This document shows positions 31,855-44,416 of a stretch of DNA of 64,000 bases, in pieces; positions within the stretch are counted from its first letter, which is position 1, and every line of letters begins with the position of its first letter. The notes under the pieces were generated by a model that made no database searches, was not told the origin of the DNA, and worked only from the letters and a program-made list of their open reading frames with translations. A program made the position numbers and the translations under genes. This stretch comes from Labia minor (lineage: Eukaryota > Arthropoda > Insecta > Dermaptera > Spongiphoridae): contig OY720350.1 in NCBI GenBank assembly GCA_963082975.1, forward strand, positions 17,330,910-17,394,909, given 5' to 3'.

Positions 31855-33317
31855 GTTCAATGTATTTTTTTAAAAAAAAATAATTTAATTAATATTTTAA
31901 ATCACAATAATAATTTTTTTTCTATTATATTTCTACTATAATATAAATACATTTCTTATATATTGTAATTATTCAAAAACATTAATAATTTTTAAATAAA
32001 TTTTAATATTGGTAAATATGTGATTGAGAAGGAAGGTATAAGAAAAGATTCTCTTATTATTTACTATATTTCTAATTAATTCATAAATTTATTATGTTAA
32101 ACTATCAAAAACAATATATTTTTATGTTATTTACGTTATTAAGTAATTTATGATTAAATTATGATAATTCTTTTTCTTTCTCACTGACAGATTAATTGTA
32201 TTTAACTCACTCAACGGTCTTCATTGAACATTTATTAAATTAATATTTCTACAGTATTTTCCCTCTTCCTCTCTTTTAAAATAATTACTTCAATATAATA
32301 TTCGTATCCTTCATCATTGAATATATTATCTATTGAATTTAGGATTTAAAAATTAAAAATTGTATAATTTATTTAATGAAAAATTAAAAATATTGTAATA
32401 ATATTTCTAAAATAAATAGTAATTAATACATAATATTTATATTTAATCAATATTTATGATAATGATTTTTAATTTGTACTTTTGTGAGATACATTGAAAA
32501 AATACTAGAAAATGATACGAATTAATGCACTCAAAGCCTTATTTAATTAAATAAATTCTTTCTTAGCTACCCTAATATTTTTATTTATTTTTAAAAAAAA
32601 AAAAAAATCTCCATTAATTTTAATAATTTAATTTAATCAATTAATTTTTATTTTCATTTCTTTTGTTTATATTATTTATTTAAATAATTTGTGTTCGTTT
32701 TTGTAGGAAAAATATAGATGTACATTTTATATTAATATAGGATATCATTAAATTAAAAAAAAAACAAACAAATAGAATAAAAAAAAGCTTTATATCATAG
32801 ATCAAGGATAAAATATTAATATATACATATATCCCCTTTTTAAAACTTTTTTGTTTAATGATTTTTATTTGAAATTTCCAACCTTCAAATTAAATTAAAA
32901 TATTATAAAATGATCCCTCGCGTACGCCTGAGACGTGACTTGGGGCGACGCTGCCACTGAAAGGATCAAATCTCTCTTTCTATCTCTATCTATCCTTTTT
33001 TTGCACATTTACAATAAAAATGATTTTGACCTTAAATAACAAAGCTATTTTTCTTTTTAAGAAATACACTCTCTTTAATAATTCATTATTTTAAGCCTCT
33101 AGTTTATTATATATATGAAATTAAATCCAAAATTTTTATGAAATAATTTTTCTCTATAATCATCAAGATTCTATTTTTCATTTACTTTCACATATTCAAA
33201 TTTGGTTTTATTTATTTATACTTTTTTAAAATATAATTTCTAATTATAATTTAATTCCTTTTTATATATTATTAATATATAATTTATTTCTAAATTCTTT
33301 TTTTTTCAACTAAATAA
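31855..33317. other. AT-rich DNA with a small GC-rich patch at 32930-32970
   Basis: The patch around 32930-32995 (CTCGCGTACGCC, GGGGCGACGCTGCCACTG) is followed by TCTATC repeats. It could be the end of an unrecognised LINE on the minus strand. Otherwise AT-rich. Confidence 0.4.
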
Positions 33318-33869
33318 GCTGGAGTGTCTCCACTCGACTATCTCGCAATTTGAATTGAATTAAATAACATATATTATATTTTAATTAAATTTAATTAATT
33401 ATAAATTAAAATTAATCAATTGAAATATTTATTAAACCAGCGAGTTTTTGGATCTTAGTTCATTGCACCATATCACTTGCTGGCGCGTGATTTGCAGTAT
33501 TAAAAAATTAATTCCGGTACTTTCAGCGATTCAATCAAGCTGAAATTCTATATATAGCAGTTTTATACAATTTTTATAATCATGTGAAAAACTATCAAAC
33601 ATATCTTTATTTTTACGGTCAGTTTAGGGGAAAAATAAGCTGGAGTGTCTCCACTCGACAATGACATCACGTCACGTATGGCGCGTAATTTGCAGTGTTA
33701 AAAAATTAATTCTCGTACTTTCAGCGATTCACACACACACACACACACACACCTATTTTTCTCAACCTTAGTGAAAATGACGCAGGGACCTTCAAAACGT
33801 ATAAAAACATCAAAATCTGGTCATCGAAAATTTTCATGATCGCAATACTATACTATAGATAGTAAAAAT
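33318..33869 (+). mobile_element. Family A dimer
   Basis: First unit begins 33319 and runs to the GGTCAGTTTAGGGGAAAAAT block. A second unit begins at 33640 with the same CTGGAGTGTCTCCACTCG start, is internally deleted, and has an (AC)n run at 33732-33752 and a GATAGTAAAAAT end at 33869. The junction matches that of the minus-strand copy at 9093-9593. Confidence 0.8.
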
Positions 33870-34466
33870 CAGTAGTTTTAATATACTTTTATTTCATAAT
33901 ATAATATATTTATTTTGAGAATAAAACAAATGGAAATTTATATTATTATAAAAAATTTATTTAACAAATAACAATCTTTCCTTTGAAAAAAAAGAATGAC
34001 CCTGTTTTCGAAAGATCATCTTGAATAAAGGGCAAAAGAGAAATGGAAGGGAGTCTTGTAGTTTAACAGGAAGTGTCTTCTTCTGAAGACAATTATCAAG
34101 GTTCTCTTTAATCGTTTAATTAAAGAACAAACCGTTACAGAGAGTAGAAAAGAAAAAGAGTCTCGTGTCAATCACAAATCCGGTCCTTTCCATCTTCATT
34201 CAACAACAAAAACTACAAAACAAAATACCAAAAGATTGATATTATTCAAAAGTCGTACATTGTTAATAACTTTTTACACCAACTGTGATATATATGTAAG
34301 TTTAATAGGTTTTTGATTATCTAAATATTAGTTTTAAAATTTATCTATTATATTGTCTATGTATATAAGAGGATATAATTTACAATAAGGAAGTAATCAT
34401 CTGAATCAATCTTTAAACGGAGATTGTATATAATTTTTTTTCTCTCTCAATCCTTTAATAAAAATA
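33870..34466. other. Unique DNA, complex patch at about 33990-34210
   Basis: The patch is less AT-rich than its surroundings (for example GAATGACCCTGTTTTCG and CACAAATCCGGTCC) and not repeated in the window. No open frame; regulatory role possible. Confidence 0.35.
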
Positions 34467-35049
34467 AGCTGGAGTGTCTCCACTCGACTATCTCGCAAAT
34501 TTGAATTGGATTAATTAACATATATTATATTTAAATTAAATTTAATTAATTCTAAATTAAAATTAATAAATAATGTTTATTCGATCAGTGCATGTTTGGC
34601 TCTTTGTTGATGGCACCACGTCACGTACTGGCGCGTGATTTGCATTGTTAAAAGATTAATTCTGGTACTTTCAGCTATTCAATCAAGGTGAAATTCGATA
34701 TATAGCAGTTTTATACAATTTTTAATCATATGAAAAACTATCAAACATATATCTTTATTTTTACGGTCACTTTAGAGGAAAAAAATCAAAACGATGTAGG
34801 CAATGACCCTCTTCCGGTTGAGCTACATTTCTCAAAAGTTGATAGAAAACTACGAATTTTGAATAATTCCTGTATAAAAAATTTCATTATTCTAGCTCCA
34901 ACCGTTTTTGCGTAATCTTGTCTACATACATACACTCACACATACATTTTTCTCAACCTAAGTGAAAATGATTCAGGAACCTTCAAAACGTATAAAATCA
35001 TCAAAATCTCAACATCGAAAATTTTCGTGATCTGGCGAAATAGTAATAA
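34467..35049 (+). mobile_element. Family A element
   Basis: Begins AATAAGCTGGAGTGTCTCC, with ACTATCTCGC, the TATATAG block, a short ACATACA run and a shortened 3' end (TCTGGCGAAATAGTAA). A 61-codon open stretch inside is not coding. Confidence 0.82.
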
Positions 35050-37382
35050 CCATACACTTATATCATATATTGTATTATATAAATCTTTGGTCCAAGAAAA
35101 GCGAATGTTTTTAAAGGTAAATTAATCTACTAAAAAGTTACACTATATTAATATTTTTACTCCTCATAGTAATATTATAAATAAATTACATATAAAATAA
35201 GTTGAATTTTTACCGATACTATTTTTTACTGAATAATTAATAACATTATTAGAAATAATACAATAGCATTAGTATATAAATTTATAATTATTTAAGTATT
35301 TTCTTTTATTTATTTTTGATATAAAAGTTTTTTTTTTAATATAATATCTGGAACGTTCTGGAGTGGTGTGACAATACGATACTTTTTAGTAAAATCTAAT
35401 AATTAATAATTAAATCTTTCTTTTATTTATTATTTAATTTCTTGTCATCTAATTTAGTTTTCTTGATTGACTAATAGTGAAATAATTTCATTATTTTGGT
35501 TTGATTATTAGTTTAAGCTTTTAAATTCATTATTAAATAATTTTTAGCGATCGGTAATAGGAAGGGAAGGTATTGTTTTAATTAAATTTAAGGACATAAC
35601 AAAAAATTAATTCTTCCATTTCTCGAAATTTTTTGAAAAATAAAAATCTAAATCTAAAAAATCTAAATTATAAAAGGAAAAAAAAAAATAAAAATAAAAG
35701 TTTTTAATTAGAATACAATTGTTATTAATAAGAAAACATTAATACATTATAATATTTACATTAATTACATTTATAAATATTTTTCGTCTACTACCTTAAA
35801 AAAATTTCTTCCGCATGTACAATAACAATCTCACTCATTAATTTAATCATAGATGATATTATAACTTATCTCTTTTTGACAAAAGAGATCTTCTAATGAA
35901 CAGTAAATATGTTAATTATGATCCTTAGACATATGAATTCAAATCTTGATTCATGACATGATTTTTATATAATAATTAAAAAAAATATTTAATTAAAAAT
36001 AATAATATAATAATTGAGATCTAATTATTTTTATGTAATTGAAAATATTTAGCTCTCAAAATTCTACATTCCCATCATTTAGGTTGGATTCAAAATGCTA
36101 CAAAATTTAATTCGACCCAAATCCAATATATTACATTAAACTCACTGGTGAAATAAAAAAATACACATATATATATATATAATGTTGTTTTTAATTATTT
36201 TTAAATCGTCGGTCTGTTCATTTTTTTAATAAAATTTGAGAATTTGTCTAATTTTATATAATCTTTATTTAATTAATTTAATTTAATTAATTTCATATAA
36301 AAAAAATATTACTATAAATACTTTCTATAGATAGATAAATAAATAATTCACTATTTTCAGGATATTTATTATAAAAAATATTTTCACTTTGATTAAATTG
36401 GTATTTAACAGAAATGATGATAAATTGATCTTCTTAAAGTGTGATTCCCCTTTAAAACTTCACTGGTCTGGAATAATTGAATTTGTCAACGGATTCTCGT
36501 TAATTAATCTGTTAACACTTGTACGACAAACTTACGGACAATGGGTTCAATTGCCAAATGACCTTTGATGGTTTGCTATTCATTGAAGATAAATATCAAA
36601 CGGGATCTAATTTGAAATCTTTTGAAAAATCTATTATTATATTTTACACGTGTAAAAAAAATAAAATACCACAAGCAACAACAAATTATTCTGTCACCTA
36701 AAAAGAATGCATGCAAATTTAAGACCACAAATTTAATTAACTTTCAGGAAATTTCATTTTAGGTTTGAGGATGGAGAAAAAAAATCACAAAATGTAGTGA
36801 TGTTTTAGTGAGATTATGGTGTTAAAATGAAATCATAGGGCTGCAGTTATTGACCTGATGGTATCTTTAGATGAATCTAAACGAAAGAGAAGAACCGCCC
36901 TCGAAAATGATAAATTTGAGCAATCTTTTTTAGATCCAATATCGTGATATTGATTCAACATTTATAAATGGATTTTCAATAGTGATAAACTTCATTTATC
37001 TAAATGGTAATATTCATGATTGATTTAATTTTTTTTTTTATTTTTCTTTTCTTTTTCATCTCGATTACATATGACCAATTTATTTATAAACACTTTTGGA
37101 TCTATAAAAAATATTTATTGATATTCACTATCAGAGAATTAATTAATTATTTAATGTCACAAATCATAAAAAGAAAACTAATTCGAATGTTATAAACATA
37201 CACACACAATTTTTAATCTCTTTTTATTATTATTATTATTATTACTTGGTTAACCGAGCCGTTGCATGTCAATTTATAAAAATTATTCTTAATGAACTGT
37301 GAATATTGTTTTAAGAATATTACAAATTTGTTTGAGAAATAAATAAATAAATAAATTTGTCGAGGCGTTTATAATTTCTACA
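35050..37382. other. AT-rich DNA with small fragments
   Basis: 35545-35585 is a minus-strand family B 3' fragment (GCGATCGGTAATAGGAAGGG). 36415-36960 is less AT-rich; the short frame from ATG 36858 gives a basic segment ESKRKRRTALENDKFEQSF before a stop. It superficially resembles a homeodomain N-terminal arm but is far too short. No gene assigned. Confidence 0.4.
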
Positions 37383-38006
37383 ATTTTTACTATCTCGCCA
37401 GAGATAGTATTGCGATCATGAAAATTTTCGATGTTGAGATTTTGATGTTTTTATACGTTTTGAAGGTTCCTGAATCATTTTCACTAAGGTTGAGAAAAAT
37501 GTCTGTGTGTGTATGTGTGTGTGTGTATGTATGTGTGTGTGTGTATGTATGTAGGCAAGATTACGCAAAAACGGTTTGAGCTAGAATGATGCAATTTGGT
37601 ACATGAGCATTATTCAAAATTCATAGTTTTCTATCAACTTTTGAGAAATGTAGCTCAACCGGAAGAGGGTCATTACCTACAACGTTTTGATTTTTTTTCC
37701 TCTAAAATGACCGTAAAAATAAAGATATATGTTTGATAATTTTTCACATGATTAATAATTGTATAAAACTGCTATATATAGAATTTCAGCTTGATTGAAT
37801 CGCTGAAAGTACCAGAATTAATTTTTTAACACTGCAAATCTCACGCGCCAACACGTGCCATGGTGCCATCAATAAAAAGCCAAACATGCGCTGGTTTAAT
37901 ATTTATTATTTATAATTTATAATTAATTAAATTTAATTTAAATATAATATATTATGTTATTTAATCCAATTCAAATTGCGAGATAGTCGAGTGGAGACAC
38001 TCCAGC
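37383..38006 (-). mobile_element. Family A element, full-length copy
   Basis: The minus strand starts at about 38006 (CTGGAGTGTCTCCACTCG) and ends at 37383 with the perfect 3' hairpin ACTATCTCTGGCGAGATAGT followed by AAAAAT. An (AC)n run, seen as GT on the plus strand, lies at 37503-37552. It is nearly identical to 31225-31854. Confidence 0.85.
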
Positions 38007-38683
38007 TAATTATCTAATCTAATCTCGAGACGTTTATCTTCATTTGTATATTACATAGAAAATATCAATTAATTTATTTTTTTTTTTAAAAATTCAGAAA
38101 TTTTCTTTTGTTATAGAAACATTTTATAATAATTTCTTAAAAGTCCCGTTCGATGCCTCCTATCTTGGTTTCAGAGTACATGTTCAACGATGAATACAAA
38201 AATATTTTATTTTAATTCTAACAATTCCCATACAAAATTTCAAATCTCGTCTCTAAAAATCAATTATCATTGAATGTCGTTAGACTTTAGTTATTAAATA
38301 TTTTAATTGAAATAATATATTCTTAAATATCATTTTAATTAAAAAAATTGTTTTTAAAAAATCATATATAAAATGTTAAGAACTTTCAAGTTCAAAATGA
38401 TAAGATTATTATAAAATTTAGATTAATATTAAAATAAATAAAAGAAATAATATTTAAATTTTCATCAAGTGTGTATTATAGATATTTGCTTTTTAAAGAT
38501 TTATAGTTTAATGAATATCGAAGAGAATCATTTTTACAAATCAAATAATATAATTATAAAAATAGTAATACATAATAATATTAATATGAATACTAATAAT
38601 AATCATAATCATATAAATATGTTCATCAATTTCATAAATATCTGTACAAAATTTTAACACACATATATATATATATATATATG
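38007..38683. other. AT-rich DNA, nothing recognised
   Basis: No repeat match. The 62-codon open stretch at 38469-38657 is Asn/Ile-rich low complexity and ends at a TA microsatellite. Confidence 0.5.
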
Positions 38684-39677
38684 CAGGGCTGGGCCGTTCC
38701 TCAATTTTTGAAGAACTCGATACAGTTACAAGTTTCTGGAACGCGTTACTCTTAACGTTACAGTTCCTTAAAAAAATAATCTTTCCTTTTTACTTCAGGT
38801 AGCTTCGAGGAGCATATCTGGGTAAACGATTTAAGGGCTTTAAAATGTATTTATTTCATAAATAAATTACTTTTAAGGAATATCTGAGATGGACTACGCA
38901 CACAATACCAACAATCTTAAAAGCAAATTTTAGGATTAGAGAAAAAATAATATTTAATATAAATTTTTTTAATTTTTATTTATAAAATTATATACGATTT
39001 TTATTTTTTTTATATACATTTATAATAAAACTTATTAAGGTAATATAATTAAACGATAATTTAATAAAAATATAATTCAAAAAACATTTTAAAATCTTGA
39101 TAATTAAAAAAGTGTAGGCTAATGCTGTCTATATTCGTGACTCAATCAATATTATCACAGGAAAAAATTTGATTTCCTTTTAAAAAAACTAATTGCTCAA
39201 ATAATTCGTCAGACAAAGAAGATCTAGAGGGTGCATGTATACGAGGGTGGGATGAAATGTTTCCGACCTGACCAAGAAAAACGATGTTTTTAAATTTTTC
39301 TTTTGCTATATTTTTCAACATAATCTCCATCAACACTCATACATTTCTCATAACGGTGTTCTAATTAATTGAATGAATTAATAAATTATTTAATTAATTC
39401 ATTAAATTAAATTTAATTTAATTTAAGTCTCATCAACAGTTATGAATCGACCTAAAAATTCGTTTGGATTACGCCTACAGCACCAAATTCAAAATTTTAC
39501 TTATGATTTCAGACGTTTTTGGTTTTCGCGATATTGAAAAAAAATCGATAGGAACTTGTAACGCCCGATACAAGTTCCTCAAAAAAATGAGTAACTCTTT
39601 ACTCGTTACTATCTCCATTTTTTTTTGGAAGGGGGAACTAGTTACAGTTCCCATTACAAAAAAGTTGCCCAGGCCTG
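38684..39677. mobile_element. Non-autonomous hAT element with perfect 8-bp target duplication
   Basis: Ends CAGGGCTGGGC and (inverted) GCCCAGGCCTG, one mismatch between them. Flanked by the identical 8-mer TATATATG at 38676-38683 and 39678-39685, although the (TA)n context lowers its weight. About 994 bp. Subterminal regions share AACTTGTAAC/GTTACAGTTCC-like words. Inside, at about 39235-39360, is a mariner-like fragment starting TACGAGGGTGGGATGAAA. No transposase remains. Confidence 0.75.
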
Positions 39678-40164
39678 TATATATGTAAAGGTATACCCAA
39701 TATACGAGTATACTAATTTTACTAATATAATAAGATTTAATTATATATATAGATAAATATATTCTGATATTACTAGCAAAATATTTATATTTTCAATTAT
39801 TGTTATGTATTGAAATGAGGAATTGAATGAAGATGGCACAGAATCAAGATGGTTGAAGCAATGTCGATGCTGCAATCAAGAATTTTTGAGTTTGGGTACG
39901 TGACAGGGATAGAAAGGTTAAATATTATTATTATTATTACATTAAATTAAATTTATATTTATTATTACAAAATATTTAATAATTTTTTTATACCAATATC
40001 TTATCTTATAGCTCTGGACCCTGGATTCTTAACTTTTAATAAAGATTATCTTCATCCTCCCATTCATACAGATACGATATTATAAAGCCAAGTTATTTTA
40101 AAAATTACCCAACCAATTTAGTCTTGCCTACATTAAAATTTAAAATTTGAATTTATATACGTTA

Positions 40165-40212
<48 letters not shown>

Positions 40213-40844
40213 TAATATCTTTGTAATATTTCACTCACTTATAAATCTTTAAATATATGAAAGTTTAAATTAAGTTTAATAAATAAAAAGAAGTCGTCAT
40301 TCGTGGAGGTAAGTTTTTTTAAGTTGCTATCCATGAAAACATACATATGTAGTTTTGTTATTACACAGTGTTTAATATAAAAAATACATTTATAACAATC
40401 TTAAAATAAATCCTTATCTAATAATTATCTCATTTAAGATATTTTGCTTAAATTATTCTATATTCCAGAGGAGCAATATTTACATTTCATAGCACATATA
40501 AAAGATATATCATTCTTTATTGTACACTATATAATCATATATAATCTAGTCTATTCCCATAATAAATCATCATTTTAAGGTTTATTAATTTTTTTTTTGT
40601 GGATGGGTATGCAAAATATATAATATGAATAATTAAACCATTTGTAATAATTTATTTGATCAATTTCGCAAATAAACTTTTACCTTAATCTTAAGAAAAC
40701 ATAAATAAATTAAAAAATAATTGAAAAACAATTTCCAATACAAAATTCTACCTATAAATACTAACTTATTAACTTTTGAATATAAAAAAATAATTTTGTA
40801 TTTTTATAATTTATAATTATTGACAGTAAGTTTATAATCAAAAA
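39678..40844. other. AT-rich DNA with an RTE tail and a TA microsatellite
   Basis: 39840-39920 resembles the RTE family end (GCTGCAATCAAGAATTTTTG, GGGATAGAAAGG). A (TA)n tract runs from about 40164 to 40212. Nothing else recognised. Confidence 0.5.
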
Positions 40845-41125
40845 AGGCCACTCAGGGTGGGAGGTAACGTAGCTGCGTCATTCTCGTTGGTTTAAGTCCC
40901 GGGCCTGGCAAGAAAATTTCTCTAACTAGGGTCTATGGGAGGGAGGCAACCCAGCTTCAGGGATCAAATTGGGAACCTACTTGATAAAAAGTAGCGCCTC
41001 CGATCAAGAAAATCAAGGTAAAGTTTGAAAGGAACCGTTCTACTGATCAAAGGACACCTAATTGATATAACCGACTTGGTAGGCGTTGTCCTTGCGTAGG
41101 ATGTACAAAAGTCGGAGGTTTTTTT
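40845..41125 (+). mobile_element. tRNA-derived SINE
   Basis: A diverged tRNA-like head (GGCCACTCAGGGTGGG) with a B-box-like GGTTTAAGTCC, followed by the conserved body (AGCGCCTCCGATCAAGAAAA) and a GTCGGAGGTTTTTTTTTT end. More mutated than the copies at 47 kb. Confidence 0.75.
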
Positions 41126-41349
41126 TTTTAATTTTATAAGTAGAAGGTATGAATCCAATATAATTCTAAATAATAATTTATATTTTATGATTTAAACAAA
41201 TTTGGAGTCAAATAGATCTTATGTTTAAACAAAATTTTTTAATTGTCTAAATTCATTATTGATTTGATTTGAAAAACAAGTTGTAGAACTTAAAGAGTAA
41301 TATGAAAAAGTTTAAGAAGAGAAAATCACTATATTATATATTTTTAAAA

Positions 41350-41950
41350 ATCTGGAGTGTCTCCACTCGACTATCTCGCAAATTTAAATTGGATTAAATA
41401 ACATATATTAATTTAAATTAATATAAATTAAATTAATTAAATTATAAATTAAAATTAATAAATAATATTTATTAAACCAGCGCATGTTTGGCTCTTTGTT
41501 GATGGCACCACGTCTCGTGTTGGCGCGTGAGATTTGCAGCGTTAAAAAATTAATTCTAGTACTTTCTAGTAATACAATCAACCTGAAATTCTATATATAG
41601 CAGTTTTATACAATTATTAATCATGTGAAAAATTATCAAACATATATCTTTATTTTTACGGTCACTTTAGAGGAAAAAAAATCAAAACGTTGTAGGTAAT
41701 GACCCTCTTCCAGTTGAGCTACATTTCTCAAAAGTTGATAGAAAACTATGAATTTTTAATAATACTCATGTATTAAATTTCATCATTCTAGCTCAAACCG
41801 TTTTTGCGTAATCTTGGTTACATATATACCCACACGCACAGACATTTTTCTCAAACTTAGTGAAAATGATTCAGGAACCTTCAAAACGTATAACTCAACA
41901 TCAAAAATTTTCGTTATCGCAATATTATCTCTGACTAGATAGTAAAAATC
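41350..41950 (+). mobile_element. Family A element
   Basis: Starts CTGGAGTGTCTCCACTCG at 41352. All conserved blocks are present except that the microsatellite is reduced to CACACGCACA. Ends ATTATCTCTGACTAGATAGT plus AAAAAT. Confidence 0.82.
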
Positions 41951-42295
41951 AAACGATTCCACGATGGGAAAGGTACTTTCTTATTAAAAACACAATTTTT
42001 AGAAATTAATAGATTTATAAAGTAAATATTTCCTGTTGTTGATTTGTATATTTCACAAAGAGAAATCTTTATTTTCCTTCAATTTCTTTGCTAAACTTAT
42101 TTGGTATAATACAAATAATAATGTAGGTCCATCATAAATAGTATTGCCTGTAATACACGTACATACATACATACAACTAAGAGATAGTCTCATTATGCTT
42201 CTGAACTGTCTTTCTTGATCTAAATACAAATTTTATAAAGACTTCTCTAAAAACTTATAATTTATAAAATTGTGTCAATCATTGTTTTAAGATAC

Positions 42296-42525
42296 CTGAA
42301 GGAGTATCTGATATCAGCGCGAGATAATATACCATTAAATATCGACCCCGATGTAAATTAACCACAAAACATAAATACCATCGTTCAATAGTTTCTTTGT
42401 CTACTTCGCTTTGTTTCTGACAATCTATTATCTCCATACTATCTCTAGTTTTAGCATTCGACAAAGAGATAAGCTCCCACTCCATAATATTTAGTATTTC
42501 ATTCATGTCTTTCAAAACTTTTGTA
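42296..42525 (-). CDS. Candidate host coding exon, about 76 codons, unknown product
   Basis: On the minus strand the segment lies between a TTTTTATTTAG acceptor (ends 42526) and a GTATCT donor (starts 42295). One frame is open throughout. The translation is mixed and protein-like, for example KDMNEILNIMEWELISLSNA, then SEVDKETIERWYLCF and RGRYLMVYYLALISDTPS, with two Trp and balanced charge, unlike the AT-driven translations around it. Not repeated in the window. I do not recognise the family; an ancient transposon fragment is the alternative. Confidence 0.45.
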
Positions 42526-42803
42526 CTAAATAAAAATCACTGTTAATAACTTATATATATATATATATGTATATTATCTATTGTTCTATATTTGAAAGAA
42601 GAAACTACATATACGAGTTCCAAAAAGCATTTGCAATACTTATTTATTGTAAGATAAATATGTAGAATATGTAGATATGTATTATAAATTAACTGTAGGA
42701 TGTACAATATACAATCAACTTTTTGTAATTATTCTTTTCAGAAATCTTAAAAATTATTATTATTATTATTATTTGTATTTGTAATTGAATGTTTCATTAT
42801 CTT

Positions 42804-43376
42804 ATTACCATCTCGTCAGAGATAGTATTGTGATCAGGAAAATTTTCGATGTCGAGATTTTAATGTTTTTATACGTTTTGAAGGTTCCTGAATCATTTTC
42901 ACTAAGATTGAGAAAAATGGCTGTGTGTGTGTGTATGTAGATAAGATTATGCAAAAAAGGTTTGAGCTAGTATGATGAAATTTGGTACATGGACATTATT
43001 CAAAATTTGTAGTTTTTCTATCCACTTTTGAGAAATGTAGTTCAACCGGAAGAGGGACATTACTTACAACGTTTTGATTTTTTTGCTCTAAAGTGACCGT
43101 AAAAATAAAGATATATGTTTGATAGTTTTTCACATGATTAAAAATTGTATAAAACTGATGTATTTAGAATTTCAGCTTTATTGAATCGCTGAAAGTACCG
43201 CGCCAACACGTGACCTAGTGCCATAAACAAAGAGCCAAACATGCGATGGTTTAATAATTATTATTTATTAATTTTAATTTATAATTTATAATTAATTAAA
43301 GTTAATTTAAATATAATATATTAAATTATTTAATCCAATTTAAATTTGCGAGATAGTCGGGTGGAGACACTCCAGC
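42804..43376 (-). mobile_element. Family A element
   Basis: The minus strand starts near 43376 (CTGGAGTGTCTCCACCCG) and ends near 42804 with the family's ATCTCTGACGAGATGGTAA-type hairpin. A deletion removes part of the region before the CGCGCCAACACGTGAC block. Short GT run at 42921-42934. Confidence 0.8.
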
Positions 43377-44416
43377 TTATTTTTTTAAATATTTAGATTA
43401 CTATTTATTAAGATTTATTTTTGATACAATTTCATATATTTATAATGTTTAGGATTCTGTCAAATATGAAAGGAGAGTTTAAGATTTATAATAATTTATT
43501 TAAGACAATCAATCAATCAATATCCTGAATTTCAGTCATAGGGAACCTGATACTACTTCCATAGAAAATGGAGTAAAAGATGATAGAGAATATAAACGTT
43601 TTTATATAAAAAGAAAAATCTATAAATGTTGGAATAAATATTGATTTGAAATATCATTTTTAATAATTTAAAGGGAGACATACAAACCAGGGAATAAAAA
43701 TAATATATAAACCTGTGTCCAAGTGAAAGTAAAATATGATGATTGCAAAAAGCGAATGGCCTCTGTATTTATATTTATCATCTAAATATCAAAAAATGCA
43801 TACATTTGTTTACTTCTATTATAAACTAACAGCTTATATTTTTATACATAAACATTAACATGGAATATATAATGAAAGAATAAAGAGAGAAAATTTCTCT
43901 TCCTCATATTTCAACAATTTATTAAAAAATATTATCCCTCTCATTGACTGCATAATTATTGATAACATAACTTGTATGTAAATGGATATCCTTCCATCCA
44001 GCTTCCGAAACATGTTCTCTTCTCCAAGTGAGATTGTAGAAAAAAGAATGGGGGAAGGGAAAGAGGGGGAGCAGCTGCCGTTACGGGAACCGGACTTTTG
44101 CACATTTTCTTAAAATTATTTTTTTATTCAAGGAAAACATTATAAATAAAGAATGGATGGATGGGTTCGCAACTATCGAAAGAAAAAAAAAAGTTTTTTT
44201 TTAACGATAAAGGAAAAAGACTCGTGCATTGAAGATTAGTACAAATTATAATAGATTAGAATATAAAATATTTACCAATTATGCATTCAAAATTTATACT
44301 AGTTTTTTCATATCCTTAAATAAGTTGTTAATAAATTATTCATCAATAAATAATAATAATCAAGTAAAAATTCAGAAAATATAAATTAAAAATTGTTGAT
44401 ATATATATGTTTATAT
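43377..44416. other. Mostly AT-rich; possible minus-strand exon at about 43960-44108
   Basis: At 44108-43960 two minus-strand frames are open through a less AT-rich stretch, one starting at an ATG with a Pro/Ala-rich segment. Neither has a convincing pair of splice sites. Recorded as an ambiguous signal only. Confidence 0.3.

Noticed and set aside
36858-36947. Homeodomain-like segment (KRKRRTALENDKFEQ)
   Set aside because: Only about 20 residues before a stop, no helix 3 and no splice partner; probably coincidence.
40164-40212. (TA)n tract as a functional element
   Set aside because: An ordinary dinucleotide microsatellite, common in this AT-rich sequence.
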